DNA of 64,000 nt, taken from contig CM060734.1 in the NCBI GenBank assembly GCA_030704615.1, forward strand, positions 47,632,042 through 47,696,041, in the 5' to 3' direction. How positions within the stretch are numbered: position 1 is the stretch's first letter; every line of letters starts with the position of its first letter. The position numbers were made by a program, and so were the translations under genes. The notes beneath the pieces are model-generated. The model was not told the DNA's origin. It saw nothing but the letters and a program-made list of their open reading frames with translations, and did not search any database. Source of the stretch: Takakia lepidozioides (lineage: Eukaryota > Streptophyta > Takakiopsida > Takakiales > Takakiaceae). This document shows, piece by piece, positions 37,563 to 49,540 of this stretch.

Positions 37563-37830
37563 AACATAGACCATAGCCATAGTCATAGAGCACTATGGGG
37601 CGTCTATGGTGATCATATGCATAGCTCAGCCATAGACAAGTCATTATGATACGATTATGGTGACCATAGCCATAGACCATAGACATAGCCATAGAGCACT
37701 ATAAGACGTTGATGGTGACCATAACCATAGCCCGACCATAGACAAACGGTTGGTTATAGAGGAGTTAGTAACCTCCCCCGCATAAGTTATTCCACCATAG
37801 GGGAGTTATAACCATAGGCTATGATGGCGG
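37563..37830. repeat. CATAG/CTATGG-rich imperfect repeat
   Basis: Dense iteration of CCATAG, CATAGAC and their complement CTATGG, with two related sub-blocks containing CATAGAGCACTAT (near 37585 and 37692) and GGTGACCATA. The mixture of both orientations makes it locally self-complementary. It is followed by a TATTTAAGGC sequence at 37847, and the block may be the outer part of an LTR; no LTR pair was seen. Confidence 0.6.
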
Positions 37831-38760
37831 TTAGGGAAGCCGTGGAGTATTTAAGGCAAGAACAAAGTTGTAAAGAGGATCGATCAATCACACTTGTATT
37901 GAGGGAGTTCTGAGTTATGATACGGCCTCATGCCTACGTGTAAGAGTCTACGCGTTTGTTCCAGAGTAGGATGCACTTAGACAGAGCGTGATGAGGGACA
38001 AAGAACCTTGTATTCACTGCTATGAGCTGATAAATATGATGCTTATTCGGAAACCATTTATGTGTCTTAAAGCCTGGTAATGTGAATGTGTAAGTAATGA
38101 GAATGCTCCACACCTAAGTAGAGGTTTGTAGCTACGGAAGCCAGTGAAGACCCTTACACAAATCACATGAGTTACCTTCACTAAGGAGAACCAACCTATC
38201 TAGGTAAATGATACCCAAGTTCACTGACGTCATGAAGCCTTGTCATAACCAGAAGTATGAACCCGCATTAATCCACCATGATACCACCCGCAACAAGTCC
38301 TGTCTACCGACTCTGAACAGCAAGAATACTTAGAATATTCCAATACCTCCTATCTAGAGTATCCACCATTGGCGAAAGGATGGGTGTATTAAAACTATTC
38401 AACAAATATCAAGGGCCAAAGTCAACGCTTTGAGGCATAAATGGGCTCGAAATTGAGGTGGGATTTAACTGTGGTGTTGCGATTCTTCCGATGCCGCAAG
38501 TTAATATCTTCATCTAGGTTGTGGGGAGATAATGGATTAGATGAGCCTCCAGTCAATCAATGAATAGATTGTGTCTTCGACAAAAAACTCAAAGTGGATG
38601 GTCATTCTTCATTCCCATGAGGCGTCAAAATCACCAATGAAAATGAGATGTCTTGAAAACATCTGCTAAGAACTAAGCACAAAATAACCCATATTTTAGA
38701 ATCTTTAGTTAACAAATCAAAATAGATCCCATGTCTAGTTGCACACGTCGCGCCGCGTTC
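37831..38760. other. no recognised gene
   Basis: No coding frame above background. TATTTAAGG near 37847 followed by a CAAGAACAAAG leader looks promoter-like but nothing downstream supports a gene. Confidence 0.4.
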
Positions 38761-38765
38761 CATTA

Positions 38766-39406
38766 GATCTAACGCTGATGCGACCTACGTCACGTCTTTT
38801 TTTCTATAATATAAATAAAATAATATGAGGTTTAGAAAAAGATATGAGGTTAAAACAAATGTCACATCAGTAGCCATTTCGCATTGACTGACACGTTGAC
38901 ATATTAATAACACCACAGTTAATTAAAAACTAAAACAATAACTGCGACTACCATACATTGACAGTCGCACCTAATTAATTTTTTTAAATAAATGCAACCG
39001 TCAATATTGACAGTTGTACATAATTTTCAAGTAAAATATGTGCGACTGCTAAAATTCGGTGATCGTATGGTATTTTTTTAATTTAAAATACGTGTGACTG
39101 CCAAAATTCCTCGGCCGTATGTAAATGTTTTTTGAAAAATAAGCGCGACCACCAAAATTCAGGAGTCGCATGTAATTTAATTTTTACAAAAATTAGTGCG
39201 ACTTCCAATTCTAGCAGTTACACCTATATGAAGCATAAAAAAAATACGTGCGATTGTAAGAATTAGCAGTTGCACAAATAGATTATATATATATATATAT
39301 GCGACCGTTAATTCTGGCAACAGGTACACACTGACATGATGTCATGTTTTCGATTTTGTTAGGTCACGTTGGATCTAACGCTGACGTAGACCTACGTCAC
39401 GTCAGT
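38766..39406. repeat. hairpin-unit array 1 flanked by direct repeats
   Basis: Eight units of about 51 bp start at GCGAC-type sites near 38944, 38994, 39042, 39094, 39145, 39198, 39250 and 39301. Each is an imperfect hairpin of the form GTGCGACTGCCAAAATT...GACAGTCGCAC with an AT-rich spacer, and an (AT) run lies at 39282-39300. The array is bracketed by direct repeats TCTAACGCTGA..GACCTACGTCACGTC at about 38767 and 39374, whose downstream bases are also similar. No coding capacity. Resembles transposon subterminal hairpin arrays. Confidence 0.75.
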
Positions 39407-39409
39407 TTT

Positions 39410-40625
39410 ATATGAAAGAGTTAAAAAAATATAGGGTATATGCCACATAAACTTTAAAAAAATATGAAAAAATAGCCACGTGGCCTAAACAAACAACTAA
39501 AAATTGCGATTGGGCTGGGAAGATTTGCAGCAGAGGCATGACTTCTAAGAAGTTGAAGAACCAGAGCGAATAATTGAAGATCATTCTCGGCAGAAAGAAT
39601 TCAAGCAATGACACTAAAGAAACAAAATCAAGTTGCGCACCAACAAAAATGTCGTAAAAACTGTAGAGAAATATAGATGTGTAGAACCCACATAGAAGCG
39701 TTGACCCAACTTACGTTCCATGGGATGTTCGTGAGGTTCGGAGACTTGCAGATCTCAATTCGTGCATTACATTGATACCTCCCTTGCAATTTGACCAGGT
39801 CCTTAGAGTATAAAGATGGTCATGGAGAGGGTTTTATCTAATGAAAAAGTCATAACAAACACACCAGACTAATACGCTCGCTCTTGCAAAACAAGAGGTC
39901 ATAGCAAATATGAATAAATATTTAGAGGCCATTAAACAAACAAATTTAATTTCCCTGCTTATGAGTAAAGATTGTCTTCTGATAGCTAATACGACTGTTG
40001 CGTCATCCTCTTCCACAAGAGAGTTGACAAAAGTTCTCGACGTGCATCGTAGATATATTGGAATCGCAATTGAAAGACGTAAAGGTGATTAGTGAGTCGG
40101 CTATGATAATTTGTAAGCTTGATAATTTAGGACCGCTAGAGCTGGCTGTGTTCCACCCATGCATGATCTCTCAAGCTAGCTGTATGGCATCAATCAGATT
40201 GGCCAATCCAGCAAGCTGTGCATGAATGAAGCCCATGCTACACTACAATTCATATGAGCCACCTTTGGAAAAATCTTCTGCAAAAGAAGTAGCAACAGTT
40301 GATCTTACCATTCTTCTTGGACACCTCACCTACTTTGGCACGACTTGGCAAGGGATGTGGAGCATCACATTCTAGCACCACCCAAACATGTTGCAAGTAA
40401 TATGCGGAATACCTTCACTGGAATCTGCACCAATCCACACAGTCATCACGATTCAACAAGTTACAATAAGAATTGGCCCAGATGAGAAGTTAAAGTAGTC
40501 CTCCTAGGTACAACATAGCATATTCCTGTTTGGAGCATCATACAGTGCAGTATATTGCATCATAACTAAAGGCCAAGGAATTGCAGTGCGGAAAACTCTC
40601 CACACCTGTGTGAATGATAATAACC
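39410..40625. other. no recognised gene
   Basis: Short frames, no motif. Spacer between the two hairpin arrays. Confidence 0.4.
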
Positions 40626-40628
40626 CCA

Positions 40629-41192
40629 CGGGGACCGCTAGAGTTGGCATCATGATTTATTATTATTATTTTAAATTGAGAATGTCAGAACTGACAGTCC
40701 CAAAATATCAAAAAATATTTAATAATAACGACCACCAGCTCTAACGCTATCAAATTATCAAAAACATATTTAATCAATCGGGACCGCCAGCTCTGATAGT
40801 CTTTTTTTCAAAAACATTCAATAAAACATAACCATCAAAGCTGGTAATCCCCAATTTTCTTTAAAAAATATTATTTTAAAATAAAATTGGGATCGCCAGA
40901 GTTGGTGGTCTCAATTTATTTATTTTTTCTATTTTGAATAAAATCGGGAGCTCCAGACTAGCGGTCCCGATATTTTTTTTCTAAGATCCGGTCCGCCAAA
41001 ACTGACGGTCTTAATTTCATTAAGATTTTTAGTTTTTTTTAAAATTAAAATCGAGAACGTCAAAGCCACATTCATATTTATTTATTTATTGTATTATAAT
41101 CGGGACCGCCAGAACATGTCATTTCGTGCAACTAGTCGCCTTATGTTTTAAGAAAAATAATACGTGCGACCGTCAGACTTGACGGTCGCATC
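40629..41192. repeat. hairpin-unit array 2
   Basis: About ten units with GGGACCGCCAG-type starts near 40631, 40729, 40778, 40828, 40888, 40944, 40988, 41052, 41101 and 41165. The full hairpin is GGGACCGCCAGAG..CTGGCGGTCCC with AT-rich spacers of variable length. The last unit (GTGCGACCGTCAGACTTGACG) has the arm sequence of array 1, so the two arrays are related. No coding capacity. Confidence 0.75.
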
Positions 41193-42550
41193 CATTAACA
41201 GAAGGATGAACGTATGATAGGTAGATCGGATGGATACACGCTGGATGAACCTATTTTAGAATTAAATACTTTATTATATTAGAACAACTACTTTTGGATC
41301 ATGATGTAATAATAAAGCATGTTTTACGTGTGAAGGACATCGTTTGTCATTTAGGTAGCATGTGATCAGTTGACACATGGTCTCCTGATTAGCCTTTGGC
41401 ATTTTTATTTAAGCAGGACACTCAAGCCCGAAAGGGTGGTGATGATTTTGGTATAAAATAATGTACATCAAGTGTGTCCAGTGGTGGATGAATGATTGTG
41501 TGAGTGAAAGATGAACACAGACTGAGAGTTTCTCTACAGTTGATTTATCCCATATCTGCAAGCTGACTCTGTCGACTACGTTTTCCTCTTGCTTGAATAG
41601 TCACGGAGAGGAGTGAGGAATAATCTTGTAAGCTGGAATATTGGTGGAGATGGAAGACAGAGTCAATGCCGTTAGTAAGGAATGAATGAAGTACGATGTA
41701 CCTGAGAGTCGGTAGATCGATGACGCAATGGGTTAATGATTTAAAAAGTGAGGGTATCACGATGGCGACTGGCGTCATGGTTGATGTGTGCTACGTTTTC
41801 AGGTATCAACATAGCCAAGGTAGAGGAGCATGCTTAATCTATCTTGCCACTGCAAGGCGCAGCGGAAAGAGTAGCGTCGCAAAGTGCATGGGACGTTGCA
41901 AGGGGCCTGGGCTGGACGCCGGTTGCAAAGCTTGCATGCCAAGGAGATTGCACTCAAAATCCCTTTAAATGAGGCCAACGAATAATATTTGTGGGGGAGG
42001 GGGATAGAACCTTAACTGGGCCGAGCTGAGCATTCCCCAGTTCGCAGTGACGCGAGAGTTTGTATTGAGTTAGAGAGCTTCTTGGCGTCTCCTAAATCTA
42101 GCCTATTGAGGTTGTGGGAATTCATTAAATGGGGCACAACGTTGTTGTTTGCAAAACCTAAATAATTTGTTTCTCCTTCTCCCACCCAATACCCCATTTG
42201 AGAAGAAGTATCCGCTGGGATCATGGCTGTAAGATTGTTTGCCTTCTAGTAATATGTGATTTTCTGAGGATTCTCAACGGGGGAACAATCACGAACTAGG
42301 GGGCAAATAGTCTCTTGAACTCAGGTGGCTGATGCCTAAACTTGAATTAGCTCTTCATTATCTGGACAGTCGAGTAGCTCTCTAGGGAATCAGTCATGAA
42401 TGCTTAAGCTTCAGTCCAGTCAGATTTGCTCGCTCAAAGTGCTAAACTTGTTCTATAAGCTTAGGTTAGACATCAAGGTTCAGAGGCCAGGGCAATAGCA
42501 GTTTATGTAGAGTTAAAGTTATAGCTGGGGACACTCAAAAGTGCTAACCA
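41193..42550. other. no recognised gene
   Basis: Only short frames. The right part leads to the ORF at 42551 and may contain its promoter. Confidence 0.4.
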
Positions 42551-43390
42551 ATGGATATTGCGCGGCAGGTACTTGAAACCGAGGAAATGATAAGCTATAT
42601 GAAAAGTTTTCTATCTGTCGACAACACATTGGGTCTCCCAAATTCTCCTCGAATCTCCCAGGGACAGGGATCCACTATCGATTCCAGAGCTTCTATTTCC
42701 ACTGCAAGCCTCCTCCATGAGCAAAGACATGGGTCAATTCTGGAATATCAAGGCACGAGGGACTCGACGTTCAGCATTTCTAGTGTCGCTCTTGTGTCGA
42801 ACCCAAACCTGATGGCGCCGGTTCCAGAATCTAGTCAGCCTTCCACTTTCAATGATACTTTTGGGTGCCTAAACTTATTTCATGACTTTCAGCCTGTAGA
42901 GTTTGAAAATCCAGTTGGGCAGGCCCCAACAGTTTTGAACGAGGTCGATTTAAATGCAAGAAGATTGCCGATTAGTACATCACTGCTAGTTTTCCAATGG
43001 GATTTGCCCGTGGATCAATGTGACGAAGACTTACTCTTGGCATCTACCATGCAGAACCCAATTGGACCATATTCTGAACCGCAGTTACCTTTAACTCCTT
43101 CACTTCCGTCATCTGTCTCCCAACTACTCGAAGCAAGGTCTCATGGCGTTCAGATGGGCCAGGTATCTACACCACAACAAATTGAAAGCAGAGACTCTGC
43201 CTGGGGATAGAACCCCACTGTGTTGGCGTCTACAACTGCTACCGTCCCCACTTATGAGGCCCCGCTTGTGCGTAGCCGTGATCCGAGCTCCGTTGTCTCT
43301 ATACGGCATGTGGCTTTTCAGCACTCCCGCACATCCCCCTTTCAAGGCCTGGGGGCACGTTTGCAACAAGTTTCCACACCGTGTCAGTGA
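42551..43390 (+). CDS. hypothetical protein, 219 codons, with in-frame continuation after TAG
   Basis: ATG 42551 to TAG 43208-43210 gives 219 residues rich in Ser, Thr, Pro and Gln, without a recognised domain (MDIARQVLETEEMISYMKSF; later VFQWDLPVDQCDEDLLL). The same frame stays open for 59 more codons to TGA at 43388-43390, with similar composition (LASTTATVPTYEAPLVRS). So the TAG is either a recent nonsense change or the reading is not a gene. It ends 13 bp before the CACTA element. Could be the acidic/Ser-rich part of a regulatory protein or an element-derived ORF. Confidence 0.4.
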
Positions 43391-43403
43391 TGTGGCGATC
43401 TTT

Positions 43404-43432
43404 CACTACAAGAGATGAGCGTTTTTAGGACT
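43404..43432 (+). repeat. left terminal inverted repeat of the CACTA element
   Basis: 29 bases matching the reverse complement of 48013-48041 with two mismatches; begins with CACTACAA. Confidence 0.9.
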
Positions 43433-43874
43433 ACGGCTTTGGCGGAGTCATAAAAACTGCACTAAGTAGATGACTACAGAGCGCTGAAATGCATTGCAGT
43501 CATAGTTTTATGACTTTGTAGTAATGGATATCAGTACATGACTCCGGAAAGTTAGGGAGCATTGGTCAAAAATTGTTGACCATCATGACATGGATGGTTT
43601 ATATGACTAGTGTGATATGTTTGACTACATGTGGACGACGTTTCATGGAATCTTATGACTCCGTGACTGAAGATGGTTTCACAGCTCTATTTATACGACT
43701 ACATCACTACACGTGTCATTTTGAAGGCACATATAATGCAAATAAGGTTGCCCAGTAGGTTTTAAAAAGTTAAAAAGTTGTCAATAAGGTTGCCCATTAG
43801 GGTAATCGTGAACAGAAAGGAGGGCTGGGACTTGGCGTTTTTTTGTCTCCTGCGCCACACCACATAGCCGAGGG

Positions 43875-44036
43875 ATGGAACGCGATGATAGCAGGATATG
43901 CAGGGGCGTGGGATGGAGGCGTTGAGCAAATGATGCACGAAGGAGAAGAGGAGGAGGAGAGGAGATGAGGAGAAGCGAGTTTGCCGTTCTTGGGAGAGTC
44001 AGCTTGGTCTTAGCAGGCGTGTTTCAATCTCTGACT
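43875..44036 (+). pseudogene. captured PPR-unit and OSB-locus fragments inside the CACTA element
   Basis: Bases 43875-43945 match a decayed stretch of the 303-bp PPR unit: WNAMIAGYA, then GGGATGGAGGCGTT and GAGCAAATGATGCACGAAGG, with internal deletions. Bases 43987-44035 match, with about three differences over 50 bases, the reverse complement of 19355-19404 in the OSB/PPR locus of this window (TTCTTGGGAGAGTCAGCTTG). The order of the two pieces is reversed relative to that locus, so capture involved rearrangement or a paralogue. Confidence 0.7.
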
Positions 44037-44179
44037 ATGGCTTGGGGGAGCATGGAGGGAAGGGGCAACCACTCTAGTCCTGCTCCATAATGAATACATT
44101 TTTAACTGTGTATGCCTGGGTATGCTTGGAAAGCAGGAACAATTAAATTTGTGTATCTTGACCATTAAGTATGCTGCAG

Positions 44180-46208
44180 GTGGGAGGGAGGGTGACGTCG
44201 ATTCAACAGCTATTCCATGTCACAAGAAACGTACTCTTTCCAACAGACCTCTGTCTGATGGAGCTACTCAGGGTACAGGAACTGAGGATATTAAGAACTC
44301 GAAAACTGATAGCGAGCTATTGTCACAGCCCAATCCATGTGACTTCAACAACATAATCAAGGAGCAGAGAGAGGTGGACACTGGAGTCAGCAACTATAAT
44401 GTACTAGACAAAGCTTCTAAGGAGCTGGAAACCAGACTTCACAAGCCAGGAGGAGATACCTTTGACTCCCTCAATGGTTGTCCTTCAGGAGAACCAGATA
44501 TGTCCCTGCAGATTTCTGCCAACCCAGTCAGAGTACGCAAGAAACCCTCAGTTCAGAGTATCAATCAGGTCTCCGTCCCTGCTTCTAATCCAGTCCGGCA
44601 CAAGAAGTTCGTTGAAAAGTTATTGGCCCGCAGCGACCAGAATGGTGGTGCAGGAGGCCTAGTATGGAAAGCCGTCCTTGGGAGAAGTGACTTACACCCC
44701 TCTTGAGCAGCAAGTGGTGGAACTCAAGGCCAGGTACATACCCTCTTCCTAATAGCCAGAACATTCCTTTGGGACTCTCTAGCCAAGTTCATATTTGAGG
44801 AGTGTTTTATTGCCCTTTGAACTTGCAGTTACTTTAAAGAGAGAATATTTATTCCATATCGTTGGCCCACTTTGCAGTTTTGTGAATGACCATGGAATAA
44901 ATAGACCCATGGACAAATGTTGAGACAGACTGTTTCATTGGGTGATGTAGGTACCGAGATGTGGTGCTGCTAATTGAAGTGGGCTATAAGTTTCGGTTCT
45001 TTGGAGGTGATGCAGAGACAGCCGCGCATGTGCTGGGCATCTTTGCCCACTATGACCACAACTTTCTCACAGCAAGCATTCCCACTTTCAGACTTCATGT
45101 GCATGTGCGGCGCCTTGTGGAATCTGGGTATAAAGTTGGGGTTGTCAGACAAACAGAGACAGAAGCAATCAAAGCACACGGGGCAAACAAAACTGGGCCT
45201 TTCACCCGTAATCTCTCGGCCCTCTACACCCAGGCAACGCTTGAGGCTGTTGAAGATCTAGGAGGAGAGACACAGGGAAGGGTTGGGCGCTTGAGTACCT
45301 ATCTCATGTGCATTGCAGAACAGCCATTATTGCATGGCTGGAGCCCTAACAAGGCACGTGTTGGCCTGCCCGGAAGAATGGGTGAGATGGCTGCTGCTGA
45401 AGAGGGGGGGCGATTTGGGTTAAAAGGAGACAGAAAAGCAAGCAGTTTTGATACACGGTTTGGGGTTGTGGCTGTAGAGACTGCAACAGGGGATGTTATG
45501 TATGGTGATTTTAAAGGACACGGTGATGCGTACTGAGCTGGAGGCACGGTTGCTGACATGTTCCCCAGCTGAGCTCCTCCTTGCAACACCTCTGGCTTCA
45601 GCAACTGAAAAGGTGGGTATACCGCGTTGCTGTTGCAATTATTCCTACTCTTTTGTGGTTTTGTGTATAAGGGATTTGGGAGCTTGTGCAGGGCAGTAAG
45701 AAGAAGTTTGTTGATGTTCTTAAGTGCATTTGTGGGTGTAGCTTTTGATGGAATTTGCAGGGCCTGCCTCAGAGGTTCGTGTTGAACGCATGCCACGTAA
45801 TTGCTTTAAAGACGGGGGAGCTGTTGCTGAGGTGGTCGCTTTTTATGGAAGCCAGTCCAATCGAAACTCAAGTGTGGTAGGCACTGCTTCAGAGGGAGAA
45901 ATGTCCCCCAAAGAGGAGAAGGTGGATGAAGGCTTGTAGGTGAGCTGGGCACAATAAATCCTCTCCATGTCTTCCTCTGATATGTGCCTCCTGCCCTCCC
46001 TGCTTGCATTTTGTAACTGGATGGATGTTCTTGGGATGCAGGCAGTGATGGCAATGCCAGACATAGTTGTGCAAGCAAAATTGGCACCGCTTTGCGCTAC
46101 CTTAAACAGTTTGGACTCGAGAAAGTCCTACGCTTGGGGGCTTCATTTCGTCCTTTTGCTGGGCAGAATGAGATGAGCCTTTCACCAAACATTCTCCGCC
46201 AGCTTGAG
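44180..46208 (+). pseudogene. MSH3: MSH3 (MutS homologue) 5'-part fragment, captured, broken
   Basis: MSH3 with MSH2 forms MutS-beta, which recognises insertion/deletion loops. Exon-like blocks: 44180-44733 (ends RHKKFVEKLL..., then TYTPLEQQVVELKAR), 44951-45612 (DVVLLIEVGYKFRFFG, HDHN-like YDHNFLTASIPTFRLHVHV, KVGVVRQTETEAIKAHG, ALYTQATLE), 45742 to about 45939 (LLMEFAGPASEVRVERM), and 46042-46208 (LKQFGLEKVLRLGASFRPF). These are the mismatch-recognition and connector regions only; core, clamp and ATPase domains are absent. Breaks: frame change near 44690, one extra base near 45513, in-frame TAG at the end of the third block, and a frame change near 46085. Introns are retained, so capture was at DNA level. 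It lies wholly within the CACTA element. Confidence 0.88.
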
Positions 46209-47460
46209 GTTTGTTCCAGAGTATTGCTTAATAGGTTGAGGTTTGTCTGGGCAAACAACCAACGTGGCCAGCCACTTGTCTTATAATTAAATGTTTCTGA
46301 TGGCTCCCCCTGCAATAATGGATAGTAATCCAACCCCATAAATGCATGGCACACAAAGTTGCTTGATATTGAGGTGACCTCTTACAGAAATTATTTTGTC
46401 AGATAGTTAAACAATCTGTTAAATCCCCAGCAGTGAGGGACAAAAAACTAGGACATCAGTTGGATGCTACAATGAGGAAAATATAAGTTTGGCTTCTTCC
46501 TCACTTTTGTCACCCTCTCCATGAATATCTCTGGTTGGCGCTCAAACCCTGTTGAGCTGTAGATGTTGTCCATGCCAATGCATTCTTCTTCACCAAATCC
46601 ATGTTTTTGCCCTAAATCCTTGATGTCTTGGCTGGATTTTGCAGAATAGGCATCCCATCCCCTATTTTGGCCTTCTTTGCACTTCCCCGTGTCAACATGT
46701 TGATGTGGGGTGTTGTTGTAGTCTTATTGGAGTGTGATCACTTATATGGTATATCTCGTCCAACTCATCCAGTGCCTCCAGCTCATTATGAGTGAACTGA
46801 CATGATACTTGTGCTGTTGGTTGCATCATGTACTCCGTGCTTGGCAGTGGGTAAGCTTCTCCTCCTTCCACGTACTCATTGATCACTGCAAAAGGTACTC
46901 CATACATCTTCCCTTGAGGTCCTGCCCCTTTTTTTGCTTCTGTGATTGATTCAACTTTGCTGAAAGTTTACCAAGACCCATGTTGGGTTAGCGTGTGACG
47001 TGACGACTGTGTCTCATGTTATTACAGATATTGCACAGTGTTCTTTGTTTGGGCCTTCTGATGCCTTGTCTGATGGACTCAAGTCTATCAAAATCAACTT
47101 GTATCCACTATGCTTCCATGTTGTTGCTGTCAGCAGCTTGTTCTTCTGCCAGCTGAACCCCGACAGGGCCTGGGTCTTCCCTTCTGCCCGCATCAGGGTC
47201 CTTGATTCTAGTAGCACCAGAACAAACTAGTATTACAACAATTTAGCCCATGTGTGGGCTTGCTTATTTTTGCTTACTGGACCTTTTCAGGCGTGGATTT
47301 TTGGACCTTGTGGCCTTTGAGGTGTCCATTGGGACATTGGTCTCATTTGGATTTTTGTAATATAATTTACACGGCGTGTATTCCCCTGAACTTGTCTATT
47401 TTGAATGTCCTTGTGGTTGCTAGTATGCAAGAGGGGTCCATTCTTTTTTTATATCAGAAT
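46209..47460. other. CACTA interior of unknown origin
   Basis: The minus-strand frame 46907-46692 (VPFAVINEYVEGGEAYPLPS, HNELEALDELDEIYH) and the stretch 47217-47014 have coding flavour but no domain that I recognise. They could be transposase remnant or more captured host sequence. Confidence 0.3.
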
Positions 47461-48012
47461 TTCACCATGTAATGAAGAATTTAAATCATTTAATCTATTT
47501 TTATTTTATATAACATTATTAAATTAAACAATAATACCATTTAATAAAATTTTCCAAGCTGCTATCCCCTGTTTTCAAAAATAAAATATAAATTTAAGAA
47601 TTTAAAATTACAAATATAACTATTAAATTATTTTCAGAGACATTCTTGATGACACGTGGCATAAACCCTGCCATATATGCTAGTCATATATTATGTCTAA
47701 GTGCCACATGTCACATCTGAAGTGCAACAGGTGTCGTGACGTGTTGCTTGCGCAGTGGTGCACGTGTTCCTCTAAAGCCTCTCCATGTAGGCAACGCTCA
47801 TCAGACAATGTAGTCATATAGTTAGTCGCATGTAAGTCATAGAGTTGTAACTACATCACTCTCTTATGCATGACTCCAGGTGCCACGCACGCAGTCACGG
47901 CTACGACTTGCAAAATGCAGTCCTAAAGACTAGTCGCTATGACAGGGCTTTTTTCACTACGGAGTGATGTAGTCATGAACGCATATAGGACTGAAAAAAT
48001 AGTCATATGTGC

Positions 48013-48041
48013 AGTCATAAAAACGCTCATCTGTTGTAGTG
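48013..48041 (-). repeat. right terminal inverted repeat of the CACTA element
   Basis: Ends with TTGTAGTG, inverted partner of 43404-43432, followed by the TTT target duplication. Confidence 0.9.
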
Positions 48042-48044
48042 TTT

Positions 48045-49456
48045 CTAGGGATTAACTTCCACTAAGAGACAGTTGTGTTGTGCAATCCCACCATTGTCGA
48101 GTGTTATCCCACCCACACTCTGGTGGTCAAGGAGATCATCCGTGCCATCGTCTAGGTTACCTTTTGGCTCAAAAACAAAGAGGGGAGTGTGGTAGTTGTT
48201 TGGAGAGGGTATATACTTGCTTCACAAGCATTGATTCATCTTTTCGTCTTGTATGGCTGACTAGGAAACGTATCTCTAGACTCCGTGCTTCCTCCGACAG
48301 ACATGGATCTTTCTACGCTATTTTACTCCATACACTAGAGAAGAAATCTGCTTTTTCCATACCATGGGTACCTCACACTTTGCTCTTCTCATAAATTTTC
48401 TCACAAACGTGTCCTTCCAGGGAGATCACTCCTTGTAAAGATTTGTTACCATCTGCAAACACAGGATGTACAGTTGGGAGGTATTATTTGGTTTTTGTTT
48501 TTTTTGGTACCTTTGCATTACATAAATTTTGTAGTACGGATTTTTTGTAGACACCCTATTTTGAATTATTAAAAATACTGGATTATTTTATGAGCACCCA
48601 AATTTATTTTAAAGTATTATGTAAGTATGCTTTAATCCTAACCCTCATCCTAAACCCCGCAGGTTAAGAAATCTTGTAAATGCTGGAAAAATGGGAAATT
48701 TATAACGTTGACTGGACAATATGTGAGTAACTATTCTGTGGAGGCCCTGTGAAAATTTGGGCCAATCAAGGAATTGACAGAAAATGACACCTTTACAAGT
48801 GGGCCCCTAATTTTGGGCTACCGAAAAAAAAACACATTATGAAGCGGAAAAGTCATAATTTAGTTGACAGGATAAAATTTGATGGGCATGGGAATTGCAG
48901 GGTTTCATCCCCACGGGATCCTGCGCTATCCAACCCAAAAACCAACTAAAATGGCCAACAAATGGGTACCACTTGGTCAACACAGGTAGCCAATGGCAAC
49001 CTGTATGCAATCCCAAGAGCAAGAGACCAAGCAAAAAGAACAAGGAAGAGAGCTGGCTGCCAGACCACCTACACGCGAAAGAACAGAATTTTGCCCTAAC
49101 CACGAATTAGGGCAATCAGAAAACTAATCTTGGTGCTCCACGTTGCCATACATTCCGTGGCACAGAAAATTCTAAAAAATAACAAAATATCGAAAAGTTA
49201 TTTACCGTGAACAACCCATGAGGCCCATTTTGGGCTTGGTGGGCGCTTAAGGGTTGATAGAGAATCCGCGGTAGAGGAAAACTTGACAGGGACCTGCCAT
49301 AGGAGCCCACGCTGCCTACATCCGGCGGTTCCTAATGTTGTTTGCCTAAAATATATTTCCAATAAAAAGTATCATTGTTCTCAGAACTCATAGTCCTATC
49401 ATAGTCCTAGTACTGCCTACTATAGAAATAAAAATCAATGCTATTTTAGTAAGATA
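48045..49456. other. no recognised gene
   Basis: Short frames only. The frame at minus 49103-48837 is hydrophobic but has no family match that I can name. Confidence 0.4.
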
Positions 49457-49527
49457 GCACTGGTGGTCTAGTGGTAGAATAGTACCCTGCCACGGTACAG
49501 ACCCGGGTTCGATTCCCGGCCAGTGCA
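49457..49527 (+). tRNA. tRNA-Gly (anticodon GCC)
   Basis: Full cloverleaf: acceptor GCACTGG/CCAGTGC plus discriminator A. A box TGGTCTAGTGGTAGAAT, anticodon stem GTACC/GGTAC with loop CTGCCAC (anticodon GCC at 49489-49491), T arm CCGGG-TTCGATT-CCCGG. TTTTT at 49536-49540 ends transcription. No intron. Confidence 0.95.
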
Positions 49528-49535
49528 TGAAGACA

Positions 49536-49540
49536 TTTTT
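49536..49540 (+). terminator. RNA polymerase III terminator of tRNA-Gly
   Basis: Run of five T eight bases after the tRNA. Confidence 0.7.

Larger units (their letters stand above)
43404..48041. mobile_element. CACTA (En/Spm) transposon, non-autonomous, gene-capturing
   Basis: Terminal inverted repeats: left CACTACAAGAGATGAGCG.. from 43404; the right end read inward from 48041 is CACTACAACAGATGAGCG... The first 29 bases differ at two positions. TTT flanks both ends (43401-43403, 48042-48044), the 3-bp target duplication of CACTA elements. Both subterminal regions carry many GTCATA/TGACTAC motifs, as usual for the superfamily. The 4.6-kb interior has no recognisable transposase; instead it carries gene pieces (separate entries). 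AT-rich filler occupies about 47460-47640. Confidence 0.9.

Noticed and set aside
43404-48041. MSH3 pieces as the resident host MSH3 gene
   Set aside because: Core, clamp and ATPase exons are absent downstream, the frame is broken four times, and the block lies between CACTA termini with a target duplication.
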